The notes below the pieces were generated by a model, which was not told the origin of the DNA, did not search any database, and was given only the letters and a program-made list of their open reading frames with translations. 17,268 nucleotides of DNA, taken from contig JACCUS010000168.1 in assembly GCA_013811715.1 (NCBI GenBank), positions 1 to 17,268 of the forward strand. The letters are read 5' to 3'. Positions 6,803 to 14,669 of the stretch are shown piece after piece (position 1 is the stretch's first letter; each line of letters begins with the position of its first letter). This DNA is from Nocardioidaceae bacterium. Lineage in GTDB: Bacteria; Actinomycetota; Actinomycetes; Propionibacteriales; Nocardioidaceae. The translations under genes were made by a program, and so were the position numbers.

Positions 6803-8293
6803 GTGGCCTCATCAGACCAGAAGGTCGGCTCCTACGAGCTGCTCGCCAAGATCGGCGAGGGTGGGATGGGCGTCGTCCACCTCGCAGACGGGCCGCAGGG
6901 ACGCCGGGTCGCGGTCAAGTTGCTTCGACCGCATGTGGTCGGCGACGACCAGGGCCGCGCTCGGATGGCGCGCGAGGTCACCTCGCTGCGCCGGGTCCGC
7001 TCACCACGCGTCGCCGAGGTGTACGACGCGGATCCGTGGGGGGACACGCCTTACGTAGTGACGCGCTATGTCCCCGGGCCGTCACTCCACGACCACGTCG
7101 ACCGGCATGGCCCGATCCGAGGCGACAACCTCGTGACCTTGGCGCGCGGCCTGGCCGAGGCGCTGGTCGCCGTACACGCTGCAGACGTGCTGCACCGCGA
7201 CGTCAAGCCGTCGAACGTGCTGATCGAGGGCCGCAACCCGGTGCTTATCGACTTCGGCCTGGCCCAGCTCGCGGACGACTCCCGGCTGACCCAGACCGGG
7301 TGGATGCTGGGCACACCCGGCTACCTGGCGCCGGAGATCCTTTACGGCGACGACCCCACCCAGAAGGCCGACGTGCACTCCTGGGCGGCGACGGTCGTCT
7401 ACGCGGCCACCGGCCGCGGGCCCTACGGCAGAGGCCCCGCTGTGGCGGTGATGGACCGGGTACGGCGCGGCGAGCACGACCTCTCCGGCGTCCCCGACTC
7501 GCTCTACTGGATGATCAGCCGGGCCTTGGAGCCGGACCCGCGGGACCGGCCGAGCTCGAGCCAGCTCGTGGACTGGATGTCGGGAACGGTGGTGCCGGCG
7601 GCGCCCAGGCCGCCCTCGGTGCAACCGGCCGACCGGGCCAAGCCGGCACAGCCGGACCGTTCGCCTGACCCCGGGGCGCCAACAGATCTCTCCTGGCCGG
7701 CGCCGGCGCGACGTGCCAACCGCCTCGCAGCGACCCTGTTCTGGGTGGGGATGACGGGCATCGTGGTCGCGGGTGCCGTCACGGCACCCGCGATCACCGC
7801 CATCGGGGTGTTCCTGGCGGCGTGGATTCTTCGCACGGTCACGGTTCGCGGCGACATGCTAGCGGGCTGGCGCCGACAGCGCGGAGTGCGTCGCAACGAC
7901 TCCTTGGTCGCCAACGCGTGCGTCCCCTGGTTCGGTGTGCTCGCGTTGCCCGGAGCGATCGCCAACGCGGGTCTGGCGATCATCGACGGCGCGATCGTGG
8001 TCGTCATCGCGACGCTGACCACCGATCTGGGCTCGCTCGCCTTCGTGCTTGCCCCGGCCGGCCTGATCGCGGCCCTCTTCGTGTGGTGGGGGCCGTTCAG
8101 CCGGGACGTCCGGATCGGCGCCAGGTCGGTCACCGGCACGCTACTTCGGCCGGGGGCCGCTACGGTCACGGTGCTCCTGCTCGTCGGGGCGACCGCCATC
8201 GGGTTGATCGGTGTCCACCAAGTCTCAGGGGCGGTCTACGCACCGCTTCCGCACCCGCCTTGGGAGCAGCCGCTGCGCGACCTCGTGCCGTGA
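6803..8293 (+). CDS. Membrane-bound Hanks-type Ser/Thr protein kinase
   Basis: This 496-residue protein has an N-terminal cytosolic kinase domain (about 10-265). It shows the glycine loop GEGGMG (18-23), ATP-binding Lys39, the catalytic loop HRDVKPSN with Asp133, DFG at 150-152, a GTPGYLAPE activation-loop end, and ADVHSWA. All catalytic residues are present, so it should be active. A Pro-rich linker (about 265-305) follows, then a C-terminal part with several hydrophobic segments between about 310 and 475, probably four to six helices. Typical actinobacterial Pkn kinases have a single helix and an extracellular sensor; this one has a polytopic end and no evident PASTA or other sensor domain. 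The target is unknown. The GTG at 6803 is preferred; ATG 6761 would overlap ilvE by 22 nt. It lies 47 bp before the FAH gene. Confidence 0.9.
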   Translation: MASSDQKVGSYELLAKIGEGGMGVVHLADGPQGRRVAVKLLRPHVVGDDQGRARMAREVTSLRRVRSPRVAEVYDADPWGDTPYVVTRYVPGPSLHDHVDRHGPIRGDNLVTLARGLAEALVAVHAADVLHRDVKPSNVLIEGRNPVLIDFGLAQLADDSRLTQTGWMLGTPGYLAPEILYGDDPTQKADVHSWAATVVYAATGRGPYGRGPAVAVMDRVRRGEHDLSGVPDSLYWMISRALEPDPRDRPSSSQLVDWMSGTVVPAAPRPPSVQPADRAKPAQPDRSPDPGAPTDLSWPAPARRANRLAATLFWVGMTGIVVAGAVTAPAITAIGVFLAAWILRTVTVRGDMLAGWRRQRGVRRNDSLVANACVPWFGVLALPGAIANAGLAIIDGAIVVVIATLTTDLGSLAFVLAPAGLIAALFVWWGPFSRDVRIGARSVTGTLLRPGAATVTVLLLVGATAIGLIGVHQVSGAVYAPLPHPPWEQPLRDLVP

Positions 8294-8326
8294 TCTCAGG
8301 TGTCACGGCGGTGGGCAGGCGGAGGG

Positions 8327-8332
8327 TAGGCT
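8327..8332 (+). promoter_or_regulatory. Putative -10 box upstream of FAH gene
   Basis: TAGGCT fits TAnnnT and sits eight nt before the GTG at 8341. A GGAGGG stretch lies just upstream (8321-8326), somewhat far for an SD. The gene may have its own near-leaderless promoter besides read-through from the kinase. Confidence 0.3.
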
Positions 8333-8340
8333 CTGCCGTC

Positions 8341-9123
8341 GTGAGGATCGCCAGGTTCACGACGGGAGACGAGCAGCCGACGTACGGCGTCGTGGGCGGG
8401 GCCGACGGCGACGAGGTCGTCGCCTCGATCGTGGGCGACCCGCTCTACGTGGGGGTCGAGCTCACCGGCGCTCAGTACTCACTGGCAGCCGTCCGGCTCT
8501 TGGCGCCGGTCATCCCCCGCAGCAAGGTGGTCGGCATCGGGCGCAACTACGCCGCCCACGCCGAGGAGCTCGGCAACGACGTGCCAGCCGTACCGCTGGT
8601 GTTTCTCAAGCCCAACACGTCGGTGGTCGGGCCGTCCGACCCGATCGTCTACCCCTCGCAGAGCCGCGACGTGCAGTTCGAGGGCGAGCTCGCCGTGGTG
8701 ATCGGTCGCATCTGTCGTGACTTGCCGATCGACCGCGCCGACGAGGTCGTCTACGGCTACACCGTCGGCAACGACGTCACCGCCCGCGACCTGCAGGCGA
8801 CCGACGGCCAGTGGGCGCGCGCGAAGGGCTTCGACTCGTTCTGTCCGCTCGGCCCGTGGATCGAGACCGACCTCGACCCCTCCGACCTCGCCGTCACCAC
8901 CCGACTGAATGGCGCCGTCCAGCAGGACGGCAGGACGAGTCTGATGCTGCACGACGTGCCGGCGGTCATCGCCCATGTGACGTCGTTCATGACGCTGCTG
9001 CCCGGTGACGTGGTCTTGACCGGGACCCCGGAAGGTGTGGGCCCGATGAGACCCGGTGACGAGATCTCGGTGACGATCCAGGGGATCGGCACGCTCACCA
9101 ACAAGGTGGTGTCCCGTGACTGA
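8341..9123 (+). CDS. Fumarylacetoacetate hydrolase (FAH) family protein
   Basis: This 260-residue protein belongs to the FAH superfamily, which includes acylpyruvate hydrolases, oxaloacetate decarboxylases and 2-hydroxyhepta-2,4-diene-1,7-dioate isomerases. Visible hallmarks are GIGRNYAAHAEELGN (65-79), the metal-binding acidic pair in QFEGELAVV (Glu114, Glu116), the third ligand Asp145 in GNDVTARDLQ, Lys162 in AKGFDSFCPLGPW, and GDVVLTGTPEGVGPM. A divalent metal (Mg/Mn) is expected. The precise substrate cannot be told from sequence. The GTG start at 8341 gives the family length; the open frame upstream overlaps the kinase and is a shadow. The end overlaps the gltX start by 8 bp, indicating co-translation. 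FAH-gltX pairing is also seen in Mycobacterium (Rv2993c-gltX). Confidence 0.92.
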   Translation: MRIARFTTGDEQPTYGVVGGADGDEVVASIVGDPLYVGVELTGAQYSLAAVRLLAPVIPRSKVVGIGRNYAAHAEELGNDVPAVPLVFLKPNTSVVGPSDPIVYPSQSRDVQFEGELAVVIGRICRDLPIDRADEVVYGYTVGNDVTARDLQATDGQWARAKGFDSFCPLGPWIETDLDPSDLAVTTRLNGAVQQDGRTSLMLHDVPAVIAHVTSFMTLLPGDVVLTGTPEGVGPMRPGDEISVTIQGIGTLTNKVVSRD

Positions 9124-10603
9124 CGGTCCAGTGGCAGCTGTCCGCGTTCGCTTCTGTCCCTCACCGACAGGAAACCCGCACGTCGGCCTCGCTCGGGCCG
9201 CCTTGTTCAACTGGGCTTTCGCCCGCAACCTGGGCGGCACATTCGTCTTCCGGATCGAGGACACCGACGAGGCGCGCAACACAGAGGAGTCCTACCGAAC
9301 GCTGCTCGAGGTGATGCGGTGGTTGGGCTTGGACTGGGATGAGGGCCCAGAGGTGGGCGGGGAGTACGGCCCCTACCGGCAGTCGCAGCGCTACGACATC
9401 TACGCCGGCGTAGCGTCCAGACTGCTCGACGCCAAACGCGCCTACCACTGTTACTGCTCGCCAACCGAGCTCGCCGAACGCAACGAGCAGGCGCGCAAAG
9501 AGGGGCGCACCCCCGGGTACGACGGCCACTGTCGTCAGCTGACCGACGAGCAGGTCGCGGCGTACCAGGGGGAGGGCCGCGAGCCCGTACTCCGCTTTCG
9601 GATGCCCGACTCGACCATTACGTTCGACGACCTGGTCCGTGGAGAGATCAGCTTCGACAGCGCACACGTTCCCGACTACGTCCTGGTGCGCGCGAACGGC
9701 CACCCGCTGTACACGTTGGTCAACCCCGTCGACGACGCGCTCATGCGGATCACGCACGTGCTCAGGGGAGAGGACCTGCTGTCCTCGACACCCCGCCAGA
9801 TCGCTTTGTACGACGCCCTCGCCGAGATAGGGGTCGGCACCGGGGAGGTCCCGGCGTTCGGCCATCTGCCCACCGTCACGGGTCAGGGCAACAAGAAACT
9901 GTCGAAGCGCGACCCCGAGTCGAACCTGCTCTCCTACCGCGACAACGGCTTCCTGCCCGAGGGCCTGCTCAACTACCTGGCCCTGCTGGGCTGGGCGATC
10001 GCCGAAGACCGCGACATCTTCACGATGGACGAGATGGTCCAGAAGTTCTCGATCGACCGCGTCAACCCCAATGCGGCGCGGTTCGATCTCAAGAAGTGCG
10101 AGGCCGTCAACGCCGCCCACGTGAGGGCGTTGCCGATCGACGAGCTGGCCGCTCGCGTCGTGCCTTACCTTCAGGCCGCAGGGCTGCTGGAGGCCCGGGT
10201 CACCGACGAGCAGCGGGCGACCTTGATCGCGGCTGCGCCGCTGATCCACGAGCGGATGACGACGTTGGGGGACGCTGTCCACATGCTGGGCTTCCTCTTC
10301 GTTCCCGAGGCCGACTTCGTCATCGACCCCGACGACTCGGCGAAGCTGCTCGACGCGGACGGGATAGCCGTCGTACGAGCGGCGTACGGCGCCTTGTCGG
10401 AGCTTCAGGCGTGGGACACCTCGTCGATCGAGGTGGCGCTGCGCGCCAGGCTGATCGACGAGCTGGCGCTGAAGCCGCGGCACGCGTTCGGACCGGTGCG
10501 GGTGGCCGTGACCGGCCACCGGATCTCCCCGCCGCTGTTCGAGTCGCTGGAGTTGCTTGGACGGGGCCGTTCGCTGGCCCGGCTGCGCCTCGGTTCCGGA
10601 TGA
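9116..10603 (+). CDS. gltX: Glutamyl-tRNA synthetase
   Basis: This class I aminoacyl-tRNA synthetase charges tRNA-Glu. In bacteria that lack GlnRS it also mischarges tRNA-Gln for GatCAB amidation; whether that applies here is not visible. At 495 residues it is normal length. The HIGH-type motif appears as PHVG (21-24) in CPSPTGNPHVGLARAALFNW, FRIEDTD follows, and the KMSKS-type loop is KLSKR (about 261-265). The C-terminal part is the helical anticodon-binding region ending GHRISPPLFESLELLGRGRSLARL. The GTG at 9116 overlaps the FAH stop by 8 bp. Its TGA overlaps the next ATG by 4 bp, so it sits inside an operon. The tRNA-Gln and tRNA-Glu genes about 1 kb downstream are a conserved association. 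Confidence 0.96.
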   Translation: MTDGPVAAVRVRFCPSPTGNPHVGLARAALFNWAFARNLGGTFVFRIEDTDEARNTEESYRTLLEVMRWLGLDWDEGPEVGGEYGPYRQSQRYDIYAGVASRLLDAKRAYHCYCSPTELAERNEQARKEGRTPGYDGHCRQLTDEQVAAYQGEGREPVLRFRMPDSTITFDDLVRGEISFDSAHVPDYVLVRANGHPLYTLVNPVDDALMRITHVLRGEDLLSSTPRQIALYDALAEIGVGTGEVPAFGHLPTVTGQGNKKLSKRDPESNLLSYRDNGFLPEGLLNYLALLGWAIAEDRDIFTMDEMVQKFSIDRVNPNAARFDLKKCEAVNAAHVRALPIDELAARVVPYLQAAGLLEARVTDEQRATLIAAAPLIHERMTTLGDAVHMLGFLFVPEADFVIDPDDSAKLLDADGIAVVRAAYGALSELQAWDTSSIEVALRARLIDELALKPRHAFGPVRVAVTGHRISPPLFESLELLGRGRSLARLRLGSG

Positions 10604-11499
10604 GCGCGGTGGCGCCGGGGGGGCCGCCACCGGAAATGAGCTACCTCCGGATGCCGGCGGAAGTACGGGGGGTGTGGTGGCGGCTCGTCATCAGCGTGCT
10701 CTTGGCGGTCATCGGGCTGGTGGCCGTGTCCGTGTTCGCCCTGCTGGGCGTTTTCGTCGCAGCCCGGCTGATGGGCTATCCCGACTTCACGTTGGACGTC
10801 ACCGACGGCATCAACGTGGGAGAGCTGCTCGGCACCAACATCGGCCTGGCGCTGCTCATGCCAGTCGCGATCGGGCTCGCATGGTGGCTGTACGACGTCC
10901 GACCGCGATGGCTGTCCTCCGTCAAACCCGGGGTTCGCTGGGGCTGGCTCGGGCTGTGCCTGGCGATGACGCTCGCCGTCTTCGGGCTGCTGCTGGTCGC
11001 GGGCACCGTCGGCGCCGTCATAGAACGAGACACCCCTCTCGACAAGGCGGCGCTGGCGTTTCTCCTCGTCGTACTGCTCACCACGCCCCTGCAGGTCGCC
11101 GGGGAGGAGTACCTGTTCCGCGGCTTGCTGCTCCAGGCGTTCGGTGCCACCAGGCTTCCGGAGCTCGCCTGTTGCCTGGCCACCGGCCTGTTGTTCGGCG
11201 CTGTCCACCTGCAGTTCGACCCGCCACTGCTCGCCGACCGGGTCCTGCTCGGGGCCGTGTTCGCCTGGCTGACCATCCGGACCGGCGGGCTCGAGGCAGC
11301 GATCGCCGTCCACCTGGTCAACAACCTCGCTGTGCTGATCCCGGCCGGGCTGCTCGGCGACGTCGACGCCCAGCTGGATCCCACCGACATCACCTGGCTT
11401 CCGCTGGGAGTGCATCTCGTGCTTCTCGGGATCTTGGTGCCCTGGATCCTGTTCGTCTGGCGTCGTCACGGTGGTGCGCAGCCCCCGGGCTCCGCGTGA
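10600..11499 (+). CDS. CPBP-family intramembrane metalloprotease (Abi/CAAX-like)
   Basis: This 299-residue polytopic protein belongs to the CPBP (CAAX protease / bacteriocin-processing, Abi) family. About seven or eight hydrophobic segments are visible from residue 28 on. The three family motifs are present: EEYLFR (Glu169, Glu170, Arg174), FGAVH (Phe199, His203) and HLVNN (His238, Asn242). These form the intramembrane glutamate/histidine active site in this family, so it is probably catalytically competent. The substrate is unknown. The ATG at 10600 overlaps the gltX stop as ATGA, indicating translational coupling. The family also includes proteins linked to bacteriocin self-immunity and signalling, but nothing nearby points to either. 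Confidence 0.92.
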   Translation: MSAVAPGGPPPEMSYLRMPAEVRGVWWRLVISVLLAVIGLVAVSVFALLGVFVAARLMGYPDFTLDVTDGINVGELLGTNIGLALLMPVAIGLAWWLYDVRPRWLSSVKPGVRWGWLGLCLAMTLAVFGLLLVAGTVGAVIERDTPLDKAALAFLLVVLLTTPLQVAGEEYLFRGLLLQAFGATRLPELACCLATGLLFGAVHLQFDPPLLADRVLLGAVFAWLTIRTGGLEAAIAVHLVNNLAVLIPAGLLGDVDAQLDPTDITWLPLGVHLVLLGILVPWILFVWRRHGGAQPPGSA

Positions 11500-11536
11500 G
11501 CCAGTTGGCCGGCGCCGAGCGGCACGAGTCGGCCGT

Positions 11537-11566
11537 TTGGAGGCCATGCGCGTGCTCCGGTATTGT
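11537..11566 (+). promoter_or_regulatory. Putative sigma70-type promoter of tRNA-Gln
   Basis: TTGGAG (11537-11542) and TATTGT (11561-11566) are separated by 18 nt. They lie in the 106-bp gap between the CPBP gene and tRNA-Gln. Transcription would begin about 33 nt before the mature tRNA. Confidence 0.5.
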
Positions 11567-11605
11567 CGGCTCTCGGCATTCGCGATCGCGGATGTCGTTC
11601 GCCCT

Positions 11606-11677
11606 TGGGGTATGGGGTAATTGGCAGCCCGACTGGTTCTGGTCCAGTTAGTCTAGGTTCGAGTCCTAGTACCCCAG
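11606..11677 (+). tRNA. tRNA-Gln (anticodon CUG)
   Basis: It folds as a full cloverleaf. The acceptor TGGGGTA (11606-11612) pairs with TACCCCA (11670-11676), with discriminator G11677. The anticodon stem is ACTGG/CCAGT with loop TTCTGGT, placing CTG at 11639-11641, which reads CAG. The T arm is CTAGG-TTCGAGT-CCTAG. CCA is not encoded after the discriminator (the next bases are CGA), so it must be added. It lies downstream of gltX, as in many actinobacteria. Confidence 0.95.
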
Positions 11678-11678
11678 C

Positions 11679-11714
11679 GATGAGACTGCCATAGCTCGGC
11701 TATACAGTCTCGTC
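11679..11714 (+). other. Stem-loop between the two tRNAs
   Basis: GATGAGACTG (11679-11688) and ATAGC (11691-11695) pair with GCTAT (11699-11703) and CAGTCTCGTC (11705-11714). One G-U pair and a small asymmetric bulge interrupt an otherwise long stem with loop TCG. No T-run follows, so it is not a classic terminator. It may be a processing signal between the tRNAs. Confidence 0.6.
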
Positions 11715-11720
11715 CTCGAT

Positions 11721-11796
11721 GGCCCCGTTGTGTAGTGGCCTAGCACGTCGCCCTCTCAAGGCGGTAGCGCGGGTTCGAATCCCGTCGGGGCTACCA
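11721..11796 (+). tRNA. tRNA-Glu (anticodon CUC)
   Basis: The acceptor GGCCCCG (11721-11727) pairs with CGGGGCT (11786-11792), with a terminal G-U. The discriminator is A11793 and CCA is encoded at 11794-11796. The anticodon loop CTCTCAA between CGCC and GGCG gives anticodon CTC, reading GAG. The T loop is TTCGAAT. The neighbouring tRNA-Gln probably shares its transcript. Confidence 0.95.
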
Positions 11797-11802
11797 TCGA
11801 CA

Positions 11803-11842
11803 AAGAGCCTCCGACCTGCCGGAACGCGGGTCGGAGGCTCTT
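11803..11842. terminator. Strong bidirectional terminator hairpin
   Basis: AAGAGCCTCCGACC (11803-11816) and GGTCGGAGGCTCTT (11829-11842) form a perfect 14-bp stem with a 12-nt loop. It lies between tRNA-Glu and the convergent minus-strand gene ending at 11871. Each strand ends the stem in only two T's, so it is a GC-rich, U-poor terminator typical of actinobacteria. Confidence 0.8.
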
Positions 11843-11870
11843 GGTGTGCTGGGTCGGATGGTGCCAGGGG

Positions 11871-13020
11871 TCAGCGACCGGCCCGCAGCTGGAAGACCGA
11901 GATCGTGCCGTCGTCCTCGTTGCTGGTGAGGAACAGCTGCTGACGGTTGACGGCCAGCAACCCCTCCGGCGCCTCGCCGGTCTCGAGCACCTGCACGAGC
12001 TGCGGCGCCGCCTCGTCCTCGATCCGATACGCGAGCACCGCGTCGCCGCGCTCGGAACCGATGAAAGCGTAGTCGCCGCCGAGCAGGGATGAGATCTCGG
12101 CGCCCTCGAACTCGGCGCCCTTGGCGTCGCTGCGATCGTCTGGGTAACGGCCCGCCTCGGCCAGCGCCCGCTCCGCAGACCCGCCCGACGTGAACACGAT
12201 GTCGCCGGACGGAGAGAAGATCGTCCAGCCCCGCCCGCCGCTCGGGGTCGGCGCTAGGTCGCCTTCGTCGGCCGTCAGCAGGTTGCCGTCGTGCGTCCAC
12301 TGCACCGCGTCGGGTTCGCGCGGGGCGGTCAGCGCGTCGTCGAAGGCGATCGTGCCGTCGTCTGCCGTGTCGGCGTCGGAGCGGGTCACGGTGCCCGTGG
12401 AGAACGAGCCGACGACCTCGGGGGCGTCCAGCTCCATGAGCGCTACCGCGTTGTTCTCCTGCAGCGTGACGGCCGCGACCCCCTCGCGGTTGATGTCGAC
12501 GAACTCCGGCTCGGGGTCGCTCGGGTACAGGGCACCTGGCAGGCCTGTCAGCTCGACAGTGTCCACCGTCCACGACGACGTCTTGCCCTTGAGGTCGACG
12601 ACGGCCAAGAAGCCGGCCGGTTGCTGTGGCAGTCCGCCCTCCACTCCATCCACGACGATGTCCTCGTCGCGCTCGTTCTCGACTGCGACGAGGGCGTACC
12701 GCCCGCCCCGCGTGACGGCGACCGATGTCGGCTCGCCACCGACCTCCACGGACCCGAGCTGCTCAGGCCTTGTCAGGCCTTGTCAGGTCGACCAGCCCAA
12801 GTTCCTGCTCCGCGGAGTCGGTGTAGAGCAGCGTCCGTCCGTTCGGCGTGACCGCGAGGATCTCGGCCACCTGTCCCGCGACGGCGAACGTGGACAACTG
12901 GCGGAACGTGCGCGGTGCACCCTCGCTCGCCACCCCCCAGGTGGGGGCGGTGGCGGCGGCCAGCGGCAGCACTGAGGCGGTAAGAACACTGGCGAAGGAC
13001 ACGAGGGATCGACGCAGCAT
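11871..13020 (-). pseudogene. Secreted beta-propeller protein (choice-of-anchor I / YVTN-like), frameshifted
   Basis: The gene starts at ATG 13020 with AGAGG six nt upstream and encodes a signal peptide (MLRRSLVSFASVLTASVLPL, cleavage near residue 25). Propeller sequence EILAVTPNGRTLLYTDSAEQ follows, up to LVDLTRPDKA and a stop at about 12763. Propeller sequence resumes in another frame down to the stop at 11871 (GGEPTSVAVTRGGRYALVAVE, PEPEFVDINREGVAAVTLQE, REPDAVQWT, FIGSERGDAVLAY). The break coincides with a 10-bp tandem duplication. Removing one copy gives LVDLTRPEQLGSVEVGGEP and a continuous 379-residue frame, since 1150 minus 10 nt is exactly 380 codons. Related proteins, as I recall them, carry an extra propeller segment near this join, so some sequence may be missing as well. 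They resemble the phytase-like esterase and alkaline-phosphatase-associated propellers; the role is unknown. As written, the product is an 86-residue secreted fragment. It could be a pseudogene, a slippage-switched gene or an assembly error. Confidence 0.8.
12763..12787. repeat. 10-bp tandem duplication causing the frameshift
   Basis: TCAGGCCTTG occurs at 12763-12772 and 12773-12782, followed by a partial third TCAGG (12783-12787). Ten is not a multiple of three, so gain or loss of one copy shifts the frame of the minus-strand propeller gene. Confidence 0.9.
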
Positions 13021-13139
13021 GGGATACCTCTGTGGGACGGGGTTGGTGGTCGCCGAGACTCTGGTCGAGTCGGACGACCGGCCGGTGACGGTGGGGTGAA
13101 CAGCCGGTGCCATCGGGGTGTCGGGTGCGGAGGAGGGTG

Positions 13140-14669
13140 ATGTCCGATTTCCGCGAGTCTCTGGGGTCGTTCATGGGGTTGGATGGAGTCATGGAAACGC
13201 CGTACGACGCCATCGCTGATCCGGATCGCTGCTACCGCGCGGTGCTCGGCCGGGATCGTCGCTTCGACGGCGTCTTCTACACCGCCGTCCGCACGACGGG
13301 CATCTACTGCCGCCCGTCCTGCCCGGCCGTCACGCCTCGGCGCAAGAACGTCGTCTTCTTCGTCACCGCCGCCGCCGCCCAAGGCGCCGGCTTCCGTGCG
13401 TGCCGCCGATGCCGGCCCGATCTGACACCCGGGTCGCCGGATTGGGACGTCAGAGCCGATGTCGCGGGACGCGCCATGCGGATGATCGCGGACGGAGTGG
13501 TGGAACGGGAGGGCGTCGAAGGCCTCGCTGCCCGCGCTGGCTACACGCCGCGACATTTGAACCGGCTGCTGACCCAACAGCTGGGCGCGAGCCCGGTCGC
13601 GCTCGCCCGGTCGCACCGCGCTCACACGGCCAGGATCCTCATCGAGACCACAGGTATGGGGCTGGCGGACGTGGCGTTTGCCGCCGGCTTCTCCAGCGTG
13701 CGTCAGTTCAACGCCACGATCCAAGAGGTCTACGCGGCGACGCCGTCGGCGCTTCGGGTGGCCCGCCGAGCCGGCACTGCGCCCTCGGCCGCTGGCATGT
13801 TGACGGTGTCGTTGGCTGTCCGCGAGCCCTTCGACAGCGCCGCGCTCCTGACTTTTCTTGGCGACCGCGGTGTCCGCGGGGTCGAGAGCTGCACGAGGAG
13901 CACCTACGCCCGCACCATCAGGCTCGCTCACGGGCATGGCTCGGTGCGGCTCACCCCGCAGGTCGACCGCGTCGACTGCGTGCTCGCCCTTTCGGACCTG
14001 CGCGACGTCGCGTCCGCGGTCGAGCGCTGCCGACGGCTCCTGGACCTCGACGCCGACCCGGTTGCGATCGACACTCACCTCGGCAGCGATGACCTGCTGC
14101 GGCCGTGGGTCCTGAAGCGTCCCGGGACGCGGGTACCCGGCCATGTCGATGGTTTCGAGGTGGCCGTTCGGGCGGTGATCGGTCAGCAGATCTCCGTCGC
14201 GGGGGCGCGCTCGGTCGCCGCCCATCTCGTCGCGGAGTACGGCGAACCGGTGCGCGCCGCAGACTCCCTGACGCATCTCTTTCCCACGGCGGATTCCATC
14301 GCGGCGGCCGATCCCGAAACGCTGCCGATGCCGCGGGCACGCGGCCGTGCGCTGGTGGGACTGGCGGCGGCAGTTGCCGACGGGAACGTCGTACTCGATC
14401 GCAGTGCCCACCGCGCCGACGTCCGGACTGCGTTGTTGGCCCTGCCTGGCGTCGGGCCGTGGACAGCGGACTACGTCGCGCTGCGTGCACTCGGCGACCC
14501 GGACGTGTTCCTGCCGACCGATCTTGGTGTCCGGCAGGGGCTGTCCCGGCTCGGTGTCGAAGGCAACCCTCGCGAGGTGGCCGAGAGCAGCGACAGGTGG
14601 AGGCCGTGGCGCTCCTATGCCTTGATGCACGTCTGGGCGCGCTTAGGCGCTGAGAAGGGGGAACGATGA
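13140..14669 (+). CDS. alkA: Ada-like regulator fused to AlkA DNA-3-methyladenine glycosylase
   Basis: This 509-residue multidomain alkylation-damage protein starts with an Ada-type zinc domain. Its ligands are Cys57 and Cys61 in TGIYCRPSC and Cys88 and Cys91 in ACRRCRP. Cys57 corresponds to the Ada cysteine that takes methyl groups from phosphotriesters. An AraC-type helix-turn-helix domain follows (about 110-205; GYTPRHLNRLL and GFSSVRQFNATIQEVY). The C-terminal AlkA part has its N-terminal domain, VIGQQISVAGAR, and the helix-hairpin-helix LPGVGPWTADY. Catalytic Asp461 is in FLPTDLGVRQ. It should sense methylation and excise 3-alkylpurines. ATG 13140 is chosen because GGAGG lies six nt upstream; family likeness begins near the in-frame ATG at 13191, which is the alternative start. 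It is divergent from the propeller gene and translationally coupled (ATGA) to ogt. Autoregulation by methylated Ada is likely by family analogy. Confidence 0.93.
   Translation: MSDFRESLGSFMGLDGVMETPYDAIADPDRCYRAVLGRDRRFDGVFYTAVRTTGIYCRPSCPAVTPRRKNVVFFVTAAAAQGAGFRACRRCRPDLTPGSPDWDVRADVAGRAMRMIADGVVEREGVEGLAARAGYTPRHLNRLLTQQLGASPVALARSHRAHTARILIETTGMGLADVAFAAGFSSVRQFNATIQEVYAATPSALRVARRAGTAPSAAGMLTVSLAVREPFDSAALLTFLGDRGVRGVESCTRSTYARTIRLAHGHGSVRLTPQVDRVDCVLALSDLRDVASAVERCRRLLDLDADPVAIDTHLGSDDLLRPWVLKRPGTRVPGHVDGFEVAVRAVIGQQISVAGARSVAAHLVAEYGEPVRAADSLTHLFPTADSIAAADPETLPMPRARGRALVGLAAAVADGNVVLDRSAHRADVRTALLALPGVGPWTADYVALRALGDPDVFLPTDLGVRQGLSRLGVEGNPREVAESSDRWRPWRSYALMHVWARLGAEKGER

Noticed and set aside
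9161..10630. 489-residue minus-strand ORF opposite gltX
   Set aside because: It is a complete shadow of gltX, with no motif and no ribosome binding site.
12783..14630. 615-residue minus-strand ORF, the longest in the window
   Set aside because: It is antisense to Ada/AlkA, whose motifs are unmistakable. Only its tail touches the propeller gene's N-terminus, in another frame, and it is Arg/Pro-rich shadow sequence.
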